NCBI GenBank assembly: GCA_029817715.1
Contig: JARUPY010000398.1
Location: 310,001 to 374,000, forward strand
From: Melastoma dodecandrum
Taxonomy: Eukaryota > Streptophyta > Magnoliopsida > Myrtales > Melastomataceae
DNA length: 64,000 nt
Reading direction: 5' to 3'
Part shown: positions 8,518 through 17,631 of the stretch, one piece after another
Numbering within the stretch: position 1 is the stretch's first letter
Layout of the letters: every line of letters begins with the position of its first letter
Translations under genes and position numbers: made by a program
Notes under the pieces: model-generated
What the model was told of the DNA's origin: nothing
Database searches by the model: none
What the model saw: only the letters and a program-made list of their open reading frames with translations

Positions 8518-8910
8518 ATGCCTACCGACTTGAGCATGCCCATCCTCGTCGTGGACGATTACCAGACGATGGTGCGGATCATCCGCAATCTCTTGAAGCA
8601 AATCGGATTCGAGAACGTCGACGAGGCGCCGAACGGCGAGGTCGCGTTGCAGAAGATTCGCCAGAAGGCCTACGGCCTTATCATTTCGGACTGGAACATG
8701 GAGCCGATGACCGGCTACCAGCTGCTTCAGCGGGTGCGCGAGGACAAGGCCCTCGCCGACGTGCCGTTCATCATGGTGACGGCGGAATCGAAGACGGACA
8801 ACGTCGTCGCGGCGCGACGCGCCGGCGTCAACCATTACATCGTCAAGCCCTTCAACGCAGCGACTCTGAAGTCGAAGATCGACGCCGTCTTCGCCTCGGC
8901 CGCCGCCTGA
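8518..8910 (+). CDS. Single-domain response regulator, CheY-like
   Basis: A 130-residue receiver domain with no output domain: acidic pair D13-D14 in ILVVDDY, phospho-acceptor D58 in LIISDWNM, the threonine of IMVTAES, and the lysine of IVKPF. The ATG at 8503 is in frame, but a strong Shine-Dalgarno (GGAGAAGG) lies 5 bases before the ATG at 8518, so that start is preferred. It may belong to a chemotaxis or cell-cycle phosphorelay. No kinase or chemotaxis gene is adjacent, so the partner is unknown. Confidence 0.93.
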   Translation: MPTDLSMPILVVDDYQTMVRIIRNLLKQIGFENVDEAPNGEVALQKIRQKAYGLIISDWNMEPMTGYQLLQRVREDKALADVPFIMVTAESKTDNVVAARRAGVNHYIVKPFNAATLKSKIDAVFASAAA

Positions 8911-8913
8911 GGC

Positions 8914-9813
8914 TCACCGCGTCCAGCTGAGGCCCCGCAGGGCGGCACGCGCCGTCACGCCCGCCTCGCTCAGCGCGCGCCGCAACGCCGGGGCATCGAT
9001 GTTCCCGTCGGCATCGTGCCATTCGTTGCGGTGGATGCCGCCTGTGACGAGCAGCGCGTCGAACCCTTGATCGCGTGCGCCGGCGATGTCGGTACGCAGG
9101 GCATCGCCGATGGCGAGCACGCGGTCGGGGAGAACCGTTCCCCGGCAGGCTCGGGCCATGTCCAGCGCGCGGGCGTAGATCGCGGGGTAGGGCTTGCCCG
9201 CCTGCGTGACGCGTCCGCCGCGCGCCGCGTAGCGCTCGGCGATCGCACCCGCGCACCAGACGAGATCCTCGCCCATCTCCACCACGATGTCGGGGTTGGC
9301 GCAGACGAGTTCGAGATCGCGCCGAAGCAGGGCCTCGAGGAGATCGTCGTAATCCTCCGGGCGCTCGCCGGTCTCGTCGAGCCCGATGCAGATTGCAAGC
9401 TGAGCCTGCGCGACACCGACGCGCGGCACCGGTCGGCCTGCGACGCGCTCGACTTCGCGGTAGAGCGCGATCTCGCCGTCCGGCCCGATGTTGAAGAGCG
9501 GCGGGCAGCCCGCCTCCACGATGCGGCCCACCGTCACGTCGCCCGACGTCGCCACGTCGTCGTAGGCCGCGCGCGGCACGCGCAGCCGGTCGAGCCGCGC
9601 GACGACCTGGGCCTTCGGGGCGGGCGCGTTGGTGATCAGCACGACCGTGCCGCCCGCCGCCCGAAACCGCGTCAGCGCGTCGACCGCGCTCGCGCTGGCG
9701 CGGACGCCATTGTGGACGACCCCCCAGACGTCGCAGAGGAGGACGTCGTAGTCCGCAGCCAGATCCGCGAGGCCGAGATCGAGGCGAGGGCGGTCGTGCG
9801 ATCCATCGGGCAT
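8914..9813 (-). CDS. HAD superfamily class IIA hydrolase (TIGR01459-like)
   Basis: A 299-residue NagD-like sugar or nucleotide phosphatase relative. HAD motif I is DVLLCDVWGVVHNG, motif II is the ITNAPAP segment, and motifs III and IV are the GKPYPAIY lysine and the LAIGDALRTDIAGA acidic pair. Class IIA proteins insert a cap between motifs II and III, which matches the spacing here. It converges with the response regulator, stops 3 bases apart, and diverges from the aminotransferase. Substrate unknown. Confidence 0.88.
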   Translation of the reverse strand: MPDGSHDRPRLDLGLADLAADYDVLLCDVWGVVHNGVRASASAVDALTRFRAAGGTVVLITNAPAPKAQVVARLDRLRVPRAAYDDVATSGDVTVGRIVEAGCPPLFNIGPDGEIALYREVERVAGRPVPRVGVAQAQLAICIGLDETGERPEDYDDLLEALLRRDLELVCANPDIVVEMGEDLVWCAGAIAERYAARGGRVTQAGKPYPAIYARALDMARACRGTVLPDRVLAIGDALRTDIAGARDQGFDALLVTGGIHRNEWHDADGNIDAPALRRALSEAGVTARAALRGLSWTR

Positions 9814-9911
9814 GCGCGCCGGTACTGAAGCCGAAGGTGCGGGTCAAGCGGCCTGTCCGGGTTGACCTCGGGGGCGCGGCGGACAAGGTGGGGCCGACCT
9901 GGGAGACTGCG

Positions 9912-11249
9912 ATGACCACCAGCGCACCCGCTTCGAGCCCCAACGATCTCGAGGCCTTCTGGATGCCGTACACGGCCAATCGCGCCTTCAAGCGGCGGCC
10001 GCGCCTGCTCGTCGGCGCCAAGGACATGCACTACCAATCGGCCGATGGGCGGCGCATCCTCGACGGCACGGCCGGCCTGTGGTGCTGCAACGCCGGGCAC
10101 GGCCGCGCCCCGATCGTCGCGGCGATCCAAGCCCAGGCGGCGGAACTCGATTTCTGCGCCCCGTTCCAATTCGCGCATTTGAAAGGGTTTCAGCTCGCCA
10201 GCCGCATCGCCGCGATGGCGCCGGGCGACCTCGACCATGTGTTCTTTGTCAATTCCGGCTCGGAGGCCGTCGACACGGCGCTGAAGATCGCCATCGCCTT
10301 CCACAACGTCCGCGGCCAGGGCGGCCGCCAGCGCCTGATCGGGCGGGAGCGCGGCTACCATGGCGTCGGCTTCGGCGGCACGGCCGTCGGCGGCATCGTC
10401 GCGAACCGCAAGCAGTTCGGCCTGCTGCTGGCCGGGGTCGACCACCTGCCGACCACCTACAATCGCGCCGAGCAGGCGTTCACGATCGGCGAGCCGGACT
10501 GGGGTGGTCATCTGGCCGATGACCTCGAGCGCCTTGTTGCGCTGCACGACGCCTCGACCATCGCGGCGGTGATCGTCGAGCCGATGGGCGGCTCGACGGG
10601 CGTGCTGCCGGCGCCGAAAGGCTATCTCCAGGCGCTCCGGGAGATCTGCGACCGGCATGGCATCCTGCTCATCTTCGACGAGGTGATTTCGGGCTTCGGG
10701 CGTCTTGGACACGCGTTTGCGGCCGAGCGCTACGGCGTCGTGCCGGACATGATCACCTTCGCCAAGGGCGTGACGTCGGGGGCCGTCCCGATGGGCGGCG
10801 TCGTGGTGCGGAAGCCCATCTACGACGCCTTCATGCGCGGGCCGGAACACGTCATCGAGCTGTTTCACGGCTACACCTATTCGGCGCATCCGCTGGCCTG
10901 CGCGGCCGGTCTGGCGACGCTCGATCTCTATCGGGACGAGGACCTGTTCGCGCGGGCGCTGAGCCTGGAGCCGACCTTCGCGCATACGATCCACGCGCTG
11001 AAGGACATGCCGGGCATCGTGGACATCCGCTGCGTCGGCCTCGCGGCGGCCGTCGAGTTGGCGCCGCGCGCCGGGGCGCCCGGCCTGCGCGCCTTCGAAG
11101 CGGTCGAGCGGGCCTTCTGGGATTTCGACACCGTCCTACGCCAGGCCGGCGACTCGATCGTGCTGACGCCGGCGCTGATTGCGAGCGCCGGCGACATCGC
11201 ACGGCTGGCGGAAATCACGCGGGCGGCGATCGAGGCGACCCCGGCTTGA
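9912..11249 (+). CDS. Class III omega-amino acid:pyruvate aminotransferase
   Basis: A PLP-dependent transaminase of 445 residues. It has the FWMPYTANRAFK N-terminal substrate loop of beta-alanine/omega-amino acid:pyruvate transaminases, an NSGSEAVDTALKIA cofactor motif, FDEVISGFGRLG with the PLP-binding Asp, and TFAKGVTSG with the Schiff-base lysine. The ATG at 9912 was chosen over an upstream in-frame start at 9837, because homologues begin near here and the longer version overlaps the divergent promoter. It could process beta-alanine, taurine-like amines or polyamine-derived amino acids; the sequence does not decide. Confidence 0.9.
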   Translation: MTTSAPASSPNDLEAFWMPYTANRAFKRRPRLLVGAKDMHYQSADGRRILDGTAGLWCCNAGHGRAPIVAAIQAQAAELDFCAPFQFAHLKGFQLASRIAAMAPGDLDHVFFVNSGSEAVDTALKIAIAFHNVRGQGGRQRLIGRERGYHGVGFGGTAVGGIVANRKQFGLLLAGVDHLPTTYNRAEQAFTIGEPDWGGHLADDLERLVALHDASTIAAVIVEPMGGSTGVLPAPKGYLQALREICDRHGILLIFDEVISGFGRLGHAFAAERYGVVPDMITFAKGVTSGAVPMGGVVVRKPIYDAFMRGPEHVIELFHGYTYSAHPLACAAGLATLDLYRDEDLFARALSLEPTFAHTIHALKDMPGIVDIRCVGLAAAVELAPRAGAPGLRAFEAVERAFWDFDTVLRQAGDSIVLTPALIASAGDIARLAEITRAAIEATPA

Positions 11250-11477
11250 CAATCTTCCCACCGTATGACGCGACATCTCGTCACTAATTCCCTCAATCGG
11301 CCGAAAGCCCGGCGAACATTCGCGGGGCTATCGAGACAAGGCTCTGACGTATATAGGCTTACGGCGACGACCGATTGGTCATACGGCGATCAATAGACAT
11401 TGATGACGTAAGGGAAGGTAAGTATCGATAGGTCGAGCCTTGCGACGCGCGGGGGTCGATCGGGAAGCGAGGGTTGG

Positions 11478-11708
11478 ATGGCGGCAGATCCGGATGCATT
11501 CGCGGAATGGGCGAGTCAGCCCTTCTCACCCGGTCGTCTGCAAGAGAATGGGCGCACCGCCGAGGTCGGCGAGCGCATCGCGTTGTCGCTGGAATATATC
11601 GCGGCGCAGCTCGGCGAGATTTCCCGCAAGATGGACCATCTCGACTTGACGCGCGGCGCGACGCGCGACGACTTCGAGCGTATGAACGAGTTGCTGAAGA
11701 GGCTCTGA
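11478..11708 (+). CDS. Small hypothetical protein, predicted coiled coil
   Basis: A 76-residue protein of no family I recognise. The C-terminal half (about residues 30-76) has heptad-like hydrophobics (LSLEYIAAQLGEISRKMDHL) and ends in FERMNELLKRL, suggesting a short dimerising coiled coil. It is preceded by a 228-base intergenic stretch that is more A/T-rich than its surroundings and probably carries its promoter. It converges with fpr. Confidence 0.55.
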   Translation: MAADPDAFAEWASQPFSPGRLQENGRTAEVGERIALSLEYIAAQLGEISRKMDHLDLTRGATRDDFERMNELLKRL

Positions 11709-11740
11709 GGCGCGCCGGACGATCGGACGACGCTCGCCGC

Positions 11741-12514
11741 CTATTTGTCGACGAACGCCTTCTCGATCACGAAATGGCCCTGCTCGCCATGATTACCCTC
11801 GGTCCAGCCGCGGGCGTCGAGGAGCCCGCGGACGTCGGCGAGCATATGCGGGCTGCCGCACAACATGAACCGGTCGGCGTCGATGGACATGGGCGGCAGG
11901 CCGATGTCGGCGAAGAGCTGCCCCGTCTCCATGAGCTTGGTGATCCGGCCCTGGTGGACGAACGGCTCGCGCGTGACGGTCGGATAATAGATCAGCTGAT
12001 CGCGGACCATTTCGCCGATGAACTCGTCGTTGGGCAGCACGTCCGTGATGTATTCGCCGTAGGCGAGATCCTTGATGAAGCGCACGCCGTGGACGACGAT
12101 CACCTTCTCGAACCGCTCGTAGGTTTCCGGGTCGCGGATGAGCGACAGGAACGGCGCGAGGCCGGTGCCCGTCCCCAGAAGATAGAGGTGCTTGCCGGGC
12201 GCCAGGTTGTCGAGCACCAGCGTGCCGGTCGGCTTCACGCTCACCATCACGGCATCGCCTTCCTTCAGATGCTGAAGGCGTGAGGTCAGCGGGCCGTCCT
12301 TGACCTTGATCGAGAAGAACTCGAGCTCGTCGGCATAATGCGCGCTGGCGACGGAATAGGCGCGCAGCAGCGCCCTGCCGTCCACAGGGATGCCGATCAT
12401 CGTGAATTCGCCGCTCCGGAACCGGAAGGACGGATCGCGGGTGGTCTTGAAGCTGAAGAGGCTCTCCGTCCAGTGGTGGACGCTGGTCACGCGCTCTTCG
12501 AGAAATTTGCTCAT
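11741..12514 (-). CDS. fpr: Ferredoxin--NADP reductase
   Basis: A 257-residue FAD flavoprotein of the bacterial subclass I FPR type, which passes electrons between NADPH and ferredoxin or flavodoxin. The FAD-binding motif RAYSVAS is near residue 51, and the NADP-binding LYLLGTGTGLAPFLS near 110. The C-terminus ends in VEKAFVDK-like residues (VIEKAFVDK), as in rhizobial and Rhodobacter FPRs that respond to oxidative stress. The gene is monocistronic. An inverted repeat lies 59 bases upstream of its start. Confidence 0.95.
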   Translation of the reverse strand: MSKFLEERVTSVHHWTESLFSFKTTRDPSFRFRSGEFTMIGIPVDGRALLRAYSVASAHYADELEFFSIKVKDGPLTSRLQHLKEGDAVMVSVKPTGTLVLDNLAPGKHLYLLGTGTGLAPFLSLIRDPETYERFEKVIVVHGVRFIKDLAYGEYITDVLPNDEFIGEMVRDQLIYYPTVTREPFVHQGRITKLMETGQLFADIGLPPMSIDADRFMLCGSPHMLADVRGLLDARGWTEGNHGEQGHFVIEKAFVDK

Positions 12515-12572
12515 GGGCCGGATAAGTCTTCGTCGCTCGAACGGGATGTTACCCGGTAGCTAAGGGCATTTC

Positions 12573-12599
12573 GCGCCGCACGCAATCCGTGTGCGGCGC
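12573..12599. repeat. Inverted repeat upstream of fpr
   Basis: Perfect 9-bp arms GCGCCGCAC (12573-12581) and GTGCGGCGC (12591-12599) with a 9-base loop lie between the DUF3309-like gene and fpr, both on the minus strand. No T-run follows on that strand, so it may be a weak terminator for the upstream gene or an operator for fpr. Confidence 0.4.
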
Positions 12600-12691
12600 A
12601 TCACGAAGACGAATCGAAATCATTCTCACCGGCCGCGGTCGCCTGACGAAAATCTTCTCCGGCAGGCGCCCGCGGCAGCGATGTCGTTTCC

Positions 12692-12871
12692 TCAGATGCC
12701 GAGGCTCGTGTGGCGGAAGAGGAGGAGGACCACGAGGACAATGACGATGATGCCGACGATGCCGATGCCGCCGCCGCCGTAATAGCCGGCCCTATGGCCA
12801 TAATAGCCGCCACCGCCGAACAGCAGGAGGATCACGAGAATAAGAAGGATCAGGGTCACGACGGCCTCCAT
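12692..12871 (-). CDS. DUF3309-like small membrane protein
   Basis: A 59-residue protein made of two hydrophobic segments (about 3-20 and 36-52) separated by a Gly/Tyr/His-rich turn (GGGGYYGHRAGYYGGGG). This matches the layout of DUF3309 proteins, which have roughly 50 residues and a Gly/Tyr/Trp-rich centre. Function is unknown for the family. The ATG at 12871 was chosen as the first start before the hydrophobic segment. Confidence 0.7.
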   Translation of the reverse strand: MEAVVTLILLILVILLLFGGGGYYGHRAGYYGGGGIGIVGIIVIVLVVLLLFRHTSLGI

Positions 12872-12948
12872 ACGATCAAGCTTTGCCGTAGCAAATGCCA
12901 AGCTTGACCAGAGGTTGCACGCGTCGTGGTCGTAGAGCGTCCCTAAGC

Positions 12949-13707
12949 TCAGCCGCGCGTCGCGGACGACGCGGGGAGGCGGGCCGTCAGCAGCTTCGAC
13001 GGCTGGCCCATCGCGTCCAGCACGAGCGCGGCGACCTCGCGGGCCAGCAAGGCGTAGCCGTCGTCCCGCATGTGGAGGCCGTCGGTCGAGAGCATGCGCT
13101 CGGGCGTGATCAGCCCACGGGCGACCCAGGCGTGCATCAGGTCCGATCGGCGCAGCACCGCGACATGCATCTGCGCGCCGACGCGGCGCACGACGTCGCG
13201 GTAGGCGTCGGCCTGGCGGGTCGCCTCGAGGCGCGGGCACCACTGCTGATCCATCAGGATCACGGTGATGCCGGCATGCTGCATGGCGGCAATACCGGCG
13301 CGCGTCTCGCGCTCGAAGCGGTCGACGGGCACGTGCCGGAGCGGATCGTTGCTGCCGATCTGCCAGATAACGAGGTCGGGATGGCGATCGATCACGTCGG
13401 ACTGCAAACGCAGCGTCATGTCGTCGATATCCTGGCCCCCGATCCCGCGGTTGACGATGCGCGCCGTCCACCCGCGCGGCATGCGGCCGTCGAGTTCGCC
13501 CTGGAGGCGGGCCGGATAGGCCGCGGAGGGGCGGGAGGCGCCGACGCCCTCGGTCGAAGACGAACCGAAGGCGACGACCGAGATGGTGCGCGACTCGGCA
13601 TCCGAGGCGACGGGCCCGCGGGGGCCTGCCGAGACTGTGGCGCAGGTGAGCGCGCAAGCACCGAAGGCGGCCGCACGGGCCGCGCCGAACAAGGTCCAGA
13701 TTGTCAT
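12949..13707 (-). CDS. Exported SGNH/GDSL-type hydrolase
   Basis: A 252-residue esterase or lipase-like protein with an N-terminal signal-like hydrophobic stretch (residues 5-27). SGNH block I is VVAFGSSSTEG with the nucleophile serine, block III is IWQIGSNDP, and block V is STDGLHM carrying Asp and His, so the triad looks complete. Located in the periplasm if the signal is real. Substrate (ester, acetylated sugar, lysophospholipid) cannot be told. It reads in the same direction as the porin upstream, from which it is separated by a terminator. Confidence 0.85.
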   Translation of the reverse strand: MTIWTLFGAARAAAFGACALTCATVSAGPRGPVASDAESRTISVVAFGSSSTEGVGASRPSAAYPARLQGELDGRMPRGWTARIVNRGIGGQDIDDMTLRLQSDVIDRHPDLVIWQIGSNDPLRHVPVDRFERETRAGIAAMQHAGITVILMDQQWCPRLEATRQADAYRDVVRRVGAQMHVAVLRRSDLMHAWVARGLITPERMLSTDGLHMRDDGYALLAREVAALVLDAMGQPSKLLTARLPASSATRG

Positions 13708-13895
13708 GGATCACCGGGCCGACGCCGACAGCCGCTGCGTTGCGGGTGCTCCGACGTCGATGCGCGTGCTCTACCCGAAGGGCAGGTTCGCCCGCAAGAG
13801 GGCCGAAAGTCATAGCCCGCAAATATATTGCGCACAAAGCAGATCGTTGGGCGATGTGTCGACGGAGCAACCAACGGCGTGTCCGTGGGCCAACG

Positions 13896-13921
13896 AAAAA
13901 GGCCGGCGCGTGGCGCCGGCC
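13896..13921 (-). terminator. Rho-independent terminator of the porin gene
   Basis: A perfect 9-bp stem GGCCGGCGC/GCGCCGGCC with a 3-base loop, followed on the minus strand by TTTTT, lies 25 bases past the porin stop codon. Confidence 0.85.
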
Positions 13922-13945
13922 TTGTCTCTCGAGATATGTCCCGCC

Positions 13946-15304
13946 TCAGAAGCCGACGACGACGTCGCCACCGAAGGTGAACTGGTCGCGCTGGGTCGGC
14001 GAGACCGGCGAGCCGCCGTACAGGGGCGCGCCGTCCAGGATGCGGTCGTAGCGGATTTCGGGACGGATCATCACCAGCGCGAGCGGCTTCGGCACGTCCG
14101 GCTTGATGGTCAGGCCAAGCGTGAGGGCGCCGTAGGTGGTGCCGGTGCCGCCGACGCCGCCGAGGCTGGGGCCCGGGAAGCCCTCCTCGCCGAGCGCGAT
14201 GCCGTCGTTCACGAGCGGCGTGGAGACGAAGAAGTTCTTCGTGTCACGCGCGATTTCGCCACGGCCGCCGAGGGTGTAGATCTTGTCGAACGTGTAGGTC
14301 AGGTAGCCGACGCCGCTGTAGTACTCGGCAGGACCCGTGCCGTTGCCGAACTCGTCGCGGGAGTAGTTGCCCTCGACGACAGCCGTCCAATCGTCGTTGA
14401 TCTTATAGGTGAACACGACGTCGTTGTAGTAGCGCAGGTCGTTCTTGTAGCCGAGCGGATCGAGGTTCGGCGGCTGTTCGGGGCCGATGTGCGAGAGGGC
14501 GAGCACCGTCAGCTTGTTGTCGAGGAGGTTGTTCAGCCCGAAGCCGATGAACCCGGCCGGCTGCCCGTTCGGATCGCCGTAATTGCCGAGGCCATTGCCG
14601 ACGCCCGTGCCGCCGAACGTCGTCTGGTTGCCGGTGTCGACGCCCAGGTAGAAGTCGAGGGTCGGGTTGATGTGCGTCGTCGTCAGGATGCCGGTGTGGT
14701 TGAAGGTGACGGCATAGTTGTACGTGTAGCTGTGCGAGTAGAAGGGAGAGGTCGACGGATCGAGCGTCTCGTAGCCCTGCGGCGAGGTGAAGAGACCGGC
14801 CTTCACGTCGACGCCGCCTGCCGTGAACCAGGGCAGGTGCGCGGCGACGTAGGCCTGCAGCAGCGCGATCTGGTTGCGGTCGTTCGCCTGCGTGAAGTTG
14901 TCGATGCCGAGGAAGTGGTTGAAGCGCGAATCGGCGCCGTACAGCGCCTGGCCGGTGAAGCCGAAGGCATAGCCCGTCGCCTTCGGGTCGACCGCCTTGG
15001 TGATCGTCAGCAACACCTGGTTGAGCTGCGGCTCGTTCGCATGATCGGTGTAGAGGTGACCGAAGTTGATCCCCTTGCCGTCGAGGCCGTTCTGCGGGTT
15101 CGCGGTGTTGCCGAGAATGCCGCCCTCGAACTGCGCGTGGAATTCGACGCCTTCGAAGATGCTGAAGGTGGGCAGCGCGGGCACGACCGGCGCGGGAGGC
15201 GCGACGGGCATGTCCGCCGCATGCGCGGCGCTCATGGCCATCGAGAGCGACAGTGCAGCTCCGCACGAAAGGAGCAGTGTTCTCAAATTTGGTCGCGTTG
15301 GCAC
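13946..15304 (-). CDS. Outer-membrane beta-barrel protein, BBP2/OmpL-like porin
   Basis: A protein of about 450 residues with a signal peptide (hydrophobic LLLSCGAALSLSMAMS ending AHA, cleavage before ADM). The mature part alternates polar and aromatic strands (HFLGIDNFTQANDRNQIAL; YYSGVGYLTYTFDKIYTLGG) and ends in a terminal Phe (VVVGF), the outer-membrane insertion signal. This fits the putative beta-barrel porin-2 family. The likely start is the GTG at 15304 preceded by GGGGGAACGG; an ATG at 15334 is in frame. Its own terminator and promoter region suggest strong independent expression. Confidence 0.85.
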   Translation of the reverse strand: MPTRPNLRTLLLSCGAALSLSMAMSAAHAADMPVAPPAPVVPALPTFSIFEGVEFHAQFEGGILGNTANPQNGLDGKGINFGHLYTDHANEPQLNQVLLTITKAVDPKATGYAFGFTGQALYGADSRFNHFLGIDNFTQANDRNQIALLQAYVAAHLPWFTAGGVDVKAGLFTSPQGYETLDPSTSPFYSHSYTYNYAVTFNHTGILTTTHINPTLDFYLGVDTGNQTTFGGTGVGNGLGNYGDPNGQPAGFIGFGLNNLLDNKLTVLALSHIGPEQPPNLDPLGYKNDLRYYNDVVFTYKINDDWTAVVEGNYSRDEFGNGTGPAEYYSGVGYLTYTFDKIYTLGGRGEIARDTKNFFVSTPLVNDGIALGEEGFPGPSLGGVGGTGTTYGALTLGLTIKPDVPKPLALVMIRPEIRYDRILDGAPLYGGSPVSPTQRDQFTFGGDVVVGF

Positions 15305-15669
15305 GGTCCGTTCCCCCACGTTTGGACCCGCCAAGAAAGCCGCAAAGGATCAGCGTCTTCAAGCTGTTGAGGCAAAGTATAAGGTGCAGTTGCAAACATG
15401 GCACTTTTTGGGTCTTCGCTGTGCGCGGTGGACAAAAAAGAGGCAGTTTTTGGCTGTTTCTGTTCGTTTTCAAGCAGCTTCTGCCGCCTTCTCGCGACCG
15501 CCTGCCGCAGCCGCTGGATCCGTTCGGGTTGCCGCTACGTCATCGCCGCACGATTCGCCGCGCCGGCTCGGCTCTTCTCCGCGGCACGACGATTGTCTAT
15601 ATCGACGCGGCAGGCGGCGCCCTCCCGTGCCGGGAGGGGTGACGTGCGAGCCGCTCGAAGGACCCCCGA
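15305..15669. promoter_or_regulatory. Divergent promoter region, porin and kup
   Basis: 365 bases with no gene. The porin-proximal half (about 15360-15480) is clearly A/T-richer than the surroundings, with several T-runs, and would be the site of the porin promoter. I could not pick -35/-10 boxes with proper spacing. The kup-proximal half is GC-rich. Confidence 0.5.
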
Positions 15670-17622
15670 ATGTCACACGACGTGACGCAAGATACCTCCG
15701 CTGGACAGCTTCACGCGTCCGAAGTCTCCCCGGCCGCCGCTGGCACCGGCCATGCGCACCATAGGTCCGGACACGGCCCGACCATGCGACTCGCGCTCGC
15801 GTCGATCGGCGTCGTCTACGGCGACATCGGTACGAGCCCGCTCTACGCGCTGCGCGAATCGCTGGCGCATTCGAAGGTGCAGGGCCTGACGGAGGAGGGG
15901 GTGATCGGCACCGTCTCGCTGCTGCTCTGGGCCCTCATCTTCACGGTCACTGTGAAATACGTGCTCTTCCTGATGCGGGCAGACAACAAAGGCGAAGGCG
16001 GCACGCTCTCGCTGATGGCGCTGGCGCAACAGTCGCTCGTCGGGCGCTCCGTCCTCGTTTTCTTCCTCGGCGTCGCCGGCGCGGCACTGTTTTCGGGCGA
16101 CGCCATCATCACGCCGGCGATCTCGGTTCTCTCCGCGCTCGAGGGTCTCGATCTCGTCACGCCGATCTTCGATCCTTACGTTCTGCCGATCACGGTGCTC
16201 ATCCTCGTCACGCTGTTCTTCGTGCAGCAGTCTGGCACGGCGCGCGTCGCCTCGCTGTTCGGCCCGATCATGGTCGTGTTCTTCACGGTCATCGCGCTGC
16301 TGGGCCTGATCCACATCGGTGATGCCCCGCGCATCTTCGCCGCGTTCAACCCCTGGCACGGCCTCAAATTCCTGTTCGGCCACGGCTTCCTGGGCTTCAT
16401 CGTGCTCGGCTCGGTCTTCCTCGCGGTGACGGGCGCCGAGGCGCTTTACGCCGACATGGGCCATTTCGGCCGCTTCCCGATCCAGGCGGCGTGGCTGAGC
16501 TTCGTCCTTCCGGCGCTGACCTTGAATTATCTCGGGCAGGGCGCGCTGGTGCTCGCGAACCCGAAGACTGTCGAGAACCCGTTCTTCCTGCTGGCGCCGG
16601 AATGGGGCCTTCTGCCGCTCGTCATCCTGTCGACCGTCGCGACCGTCATCGCCAGCCAGGCGGTGATCACGGGCGCCTACTCGCTTGCCCGCCAGGCGAT
16701 TCAGCTCGGCCTGCTGCCGCGCATGATGATCCTGCACACGTCCGAGACGCAGGAAGGCCAGATCTTCATTCCTCGGGTGAACCGCATGCTGCTCGTCGGC
16801 GTCCTCGCGCTGGTGCTGCTCTTCAAGAGTTCGAGCGCGCTCGCCAGCGCCTATGGCGTCGCGGTCACAGGTACGATGGTGGTGACGACGGCGCTGGCCT
16901 TCGTCGTGGTCTGGAAGCGGTGGAACTGGCCGCTCTGGGCGGCGGCGGCCTTCACCCTCACCTTCCTCGCCGTCGATCTCGCCTTCCTTGCCGCCAATCT
17001 CGTCAAGGTGCTGGAAGGCGGCTGGGTGCCGCTGGCGCTCGCTCTCTGCTCGATGATCGTGATGTGGACCTGGGTGCGCGGCAACGTGCTGCTGGTGCGC
17101 AAGACGCAGCGCGACTCGATCCCGACGGTCGAGCTCATCCGGATGCTGCAGAAGTCGAAGCCGCAGCGCGTCGCCGGCACGGCGATCTTCCTGACAAACC
17201 ACGCCGACACGGCCCCGTCGTCGCTGATGCACAACTTGAAGCACAACAAGGTGCTGCACGAGCGCGTCATGATCATGTCGGTGAAGACAGAGCAGACCCC
17301 GCGCGTCCCCGACAGCAAACGCTACGAGATCGAGAAGATCTCGGACGACTTCACCAAGGTCATCCTGCACTACGGCTACATGGAGACGCCGCGCATTCCG
17401 ACCGCGCTGGCGAGCCTGCGCAAGAGTGGTTTGAAGTTCGACATCATGACGACGTCGTTCTTCCTCGGCCGGCGCACGATCAAGACCTCGCCGACCTCCG
17501 GCATGCCGCTCTGGCAGGACAACCTTTTCGTCGCGCTCTCGAAGCAGGCGGCGAACGCGACGGACTTCTTCGCGATCCCGTCCGACCGCGTCGTCGAACT
17601 CGGCGCGCAGATCACGGTCTGA
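15670..17622 (+). CDS. kup: Potassium uptake protein Kup
   Basis: A 650-residue K+/H+ symporter. After a 35-residue polar tail it has about 12 membrane segments (roughly residues 40-470) beginning with the family signature GVVYGDIGTSPLYALRE, followed by GGTLSLMAL, GDAIITPAISVLSALEG and ALYADMGHFGRFPI. A cytoplasmic C-terminal domain of about 170 residues ends the protein. Length is typical (620-650). It converges with the desulfhydrase gene, stops 9 bases apart. Kup provides K+ uptake mainly at low pH or osmotic stress. Confidence 0.97.
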   Translation: MSHDVTQDTSAGQLHASEVSPAAAGTGHAHHRSGHGPTMRLALASIGVVYGDIGTSPLYALRESLAHSKVQGLTEEGVIGTVSLLLWALIFTVTVKYVLFLMRADNKGEGGTLSLMALAQQSLVGRSVLVFFLGVAGAALFSGDAIITPAISVLSALEGLDLVTPIFDPYVLPITVLILVTLFFVQQSGTARVASLFGPIMVVFFTVIALLGLIHIGDAPRIFAAFNPWHGLKFLFGHGFLGFIVLGSVFLAVTGAEALYADMGHFGRFPIQAAWLSFVLPALTLNYLGQGALVLANPKTVENPFFLLAPEWGLLPLVILSTVATVIASQAVITGAYSLARQAIQLGLLPRMMILHTSETQEGQIFIPRVNRMLLVGVLALVLLFKSSSALASAYGVAVTGTMVVTTALAFVVVWKRWNWPLWAAAAFTLTFLAVDLAFLAANLVKVLEGGWVPLALALCSMIVMWTWVRGNVLLVRKTQRDSIPTVELIRMLQKSKPQRVAGTAIFLTNHADTAPSSLMHNLKHNKVLHERVMIMSVKTEQTPRVPDSKRYEIEKISDDFTKVILHYGYMETPRIPTALASLRKSGLKFDIMTTSFFLGRRTIKTSPTSGMPLWQDNLFVALSKQAANATDFFAIPSDRVVELGAQITV

Positions 17623-17631
17623 GCCGCCCCG

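Noticed and set aside
13583..15370. Long plus-strand open frame of about 595 codons over the porin gene
   Set aside because: Antisense to a porin with signal peptide, barrel strands and terminator; the translation is Arg/Val-rich with no domains.
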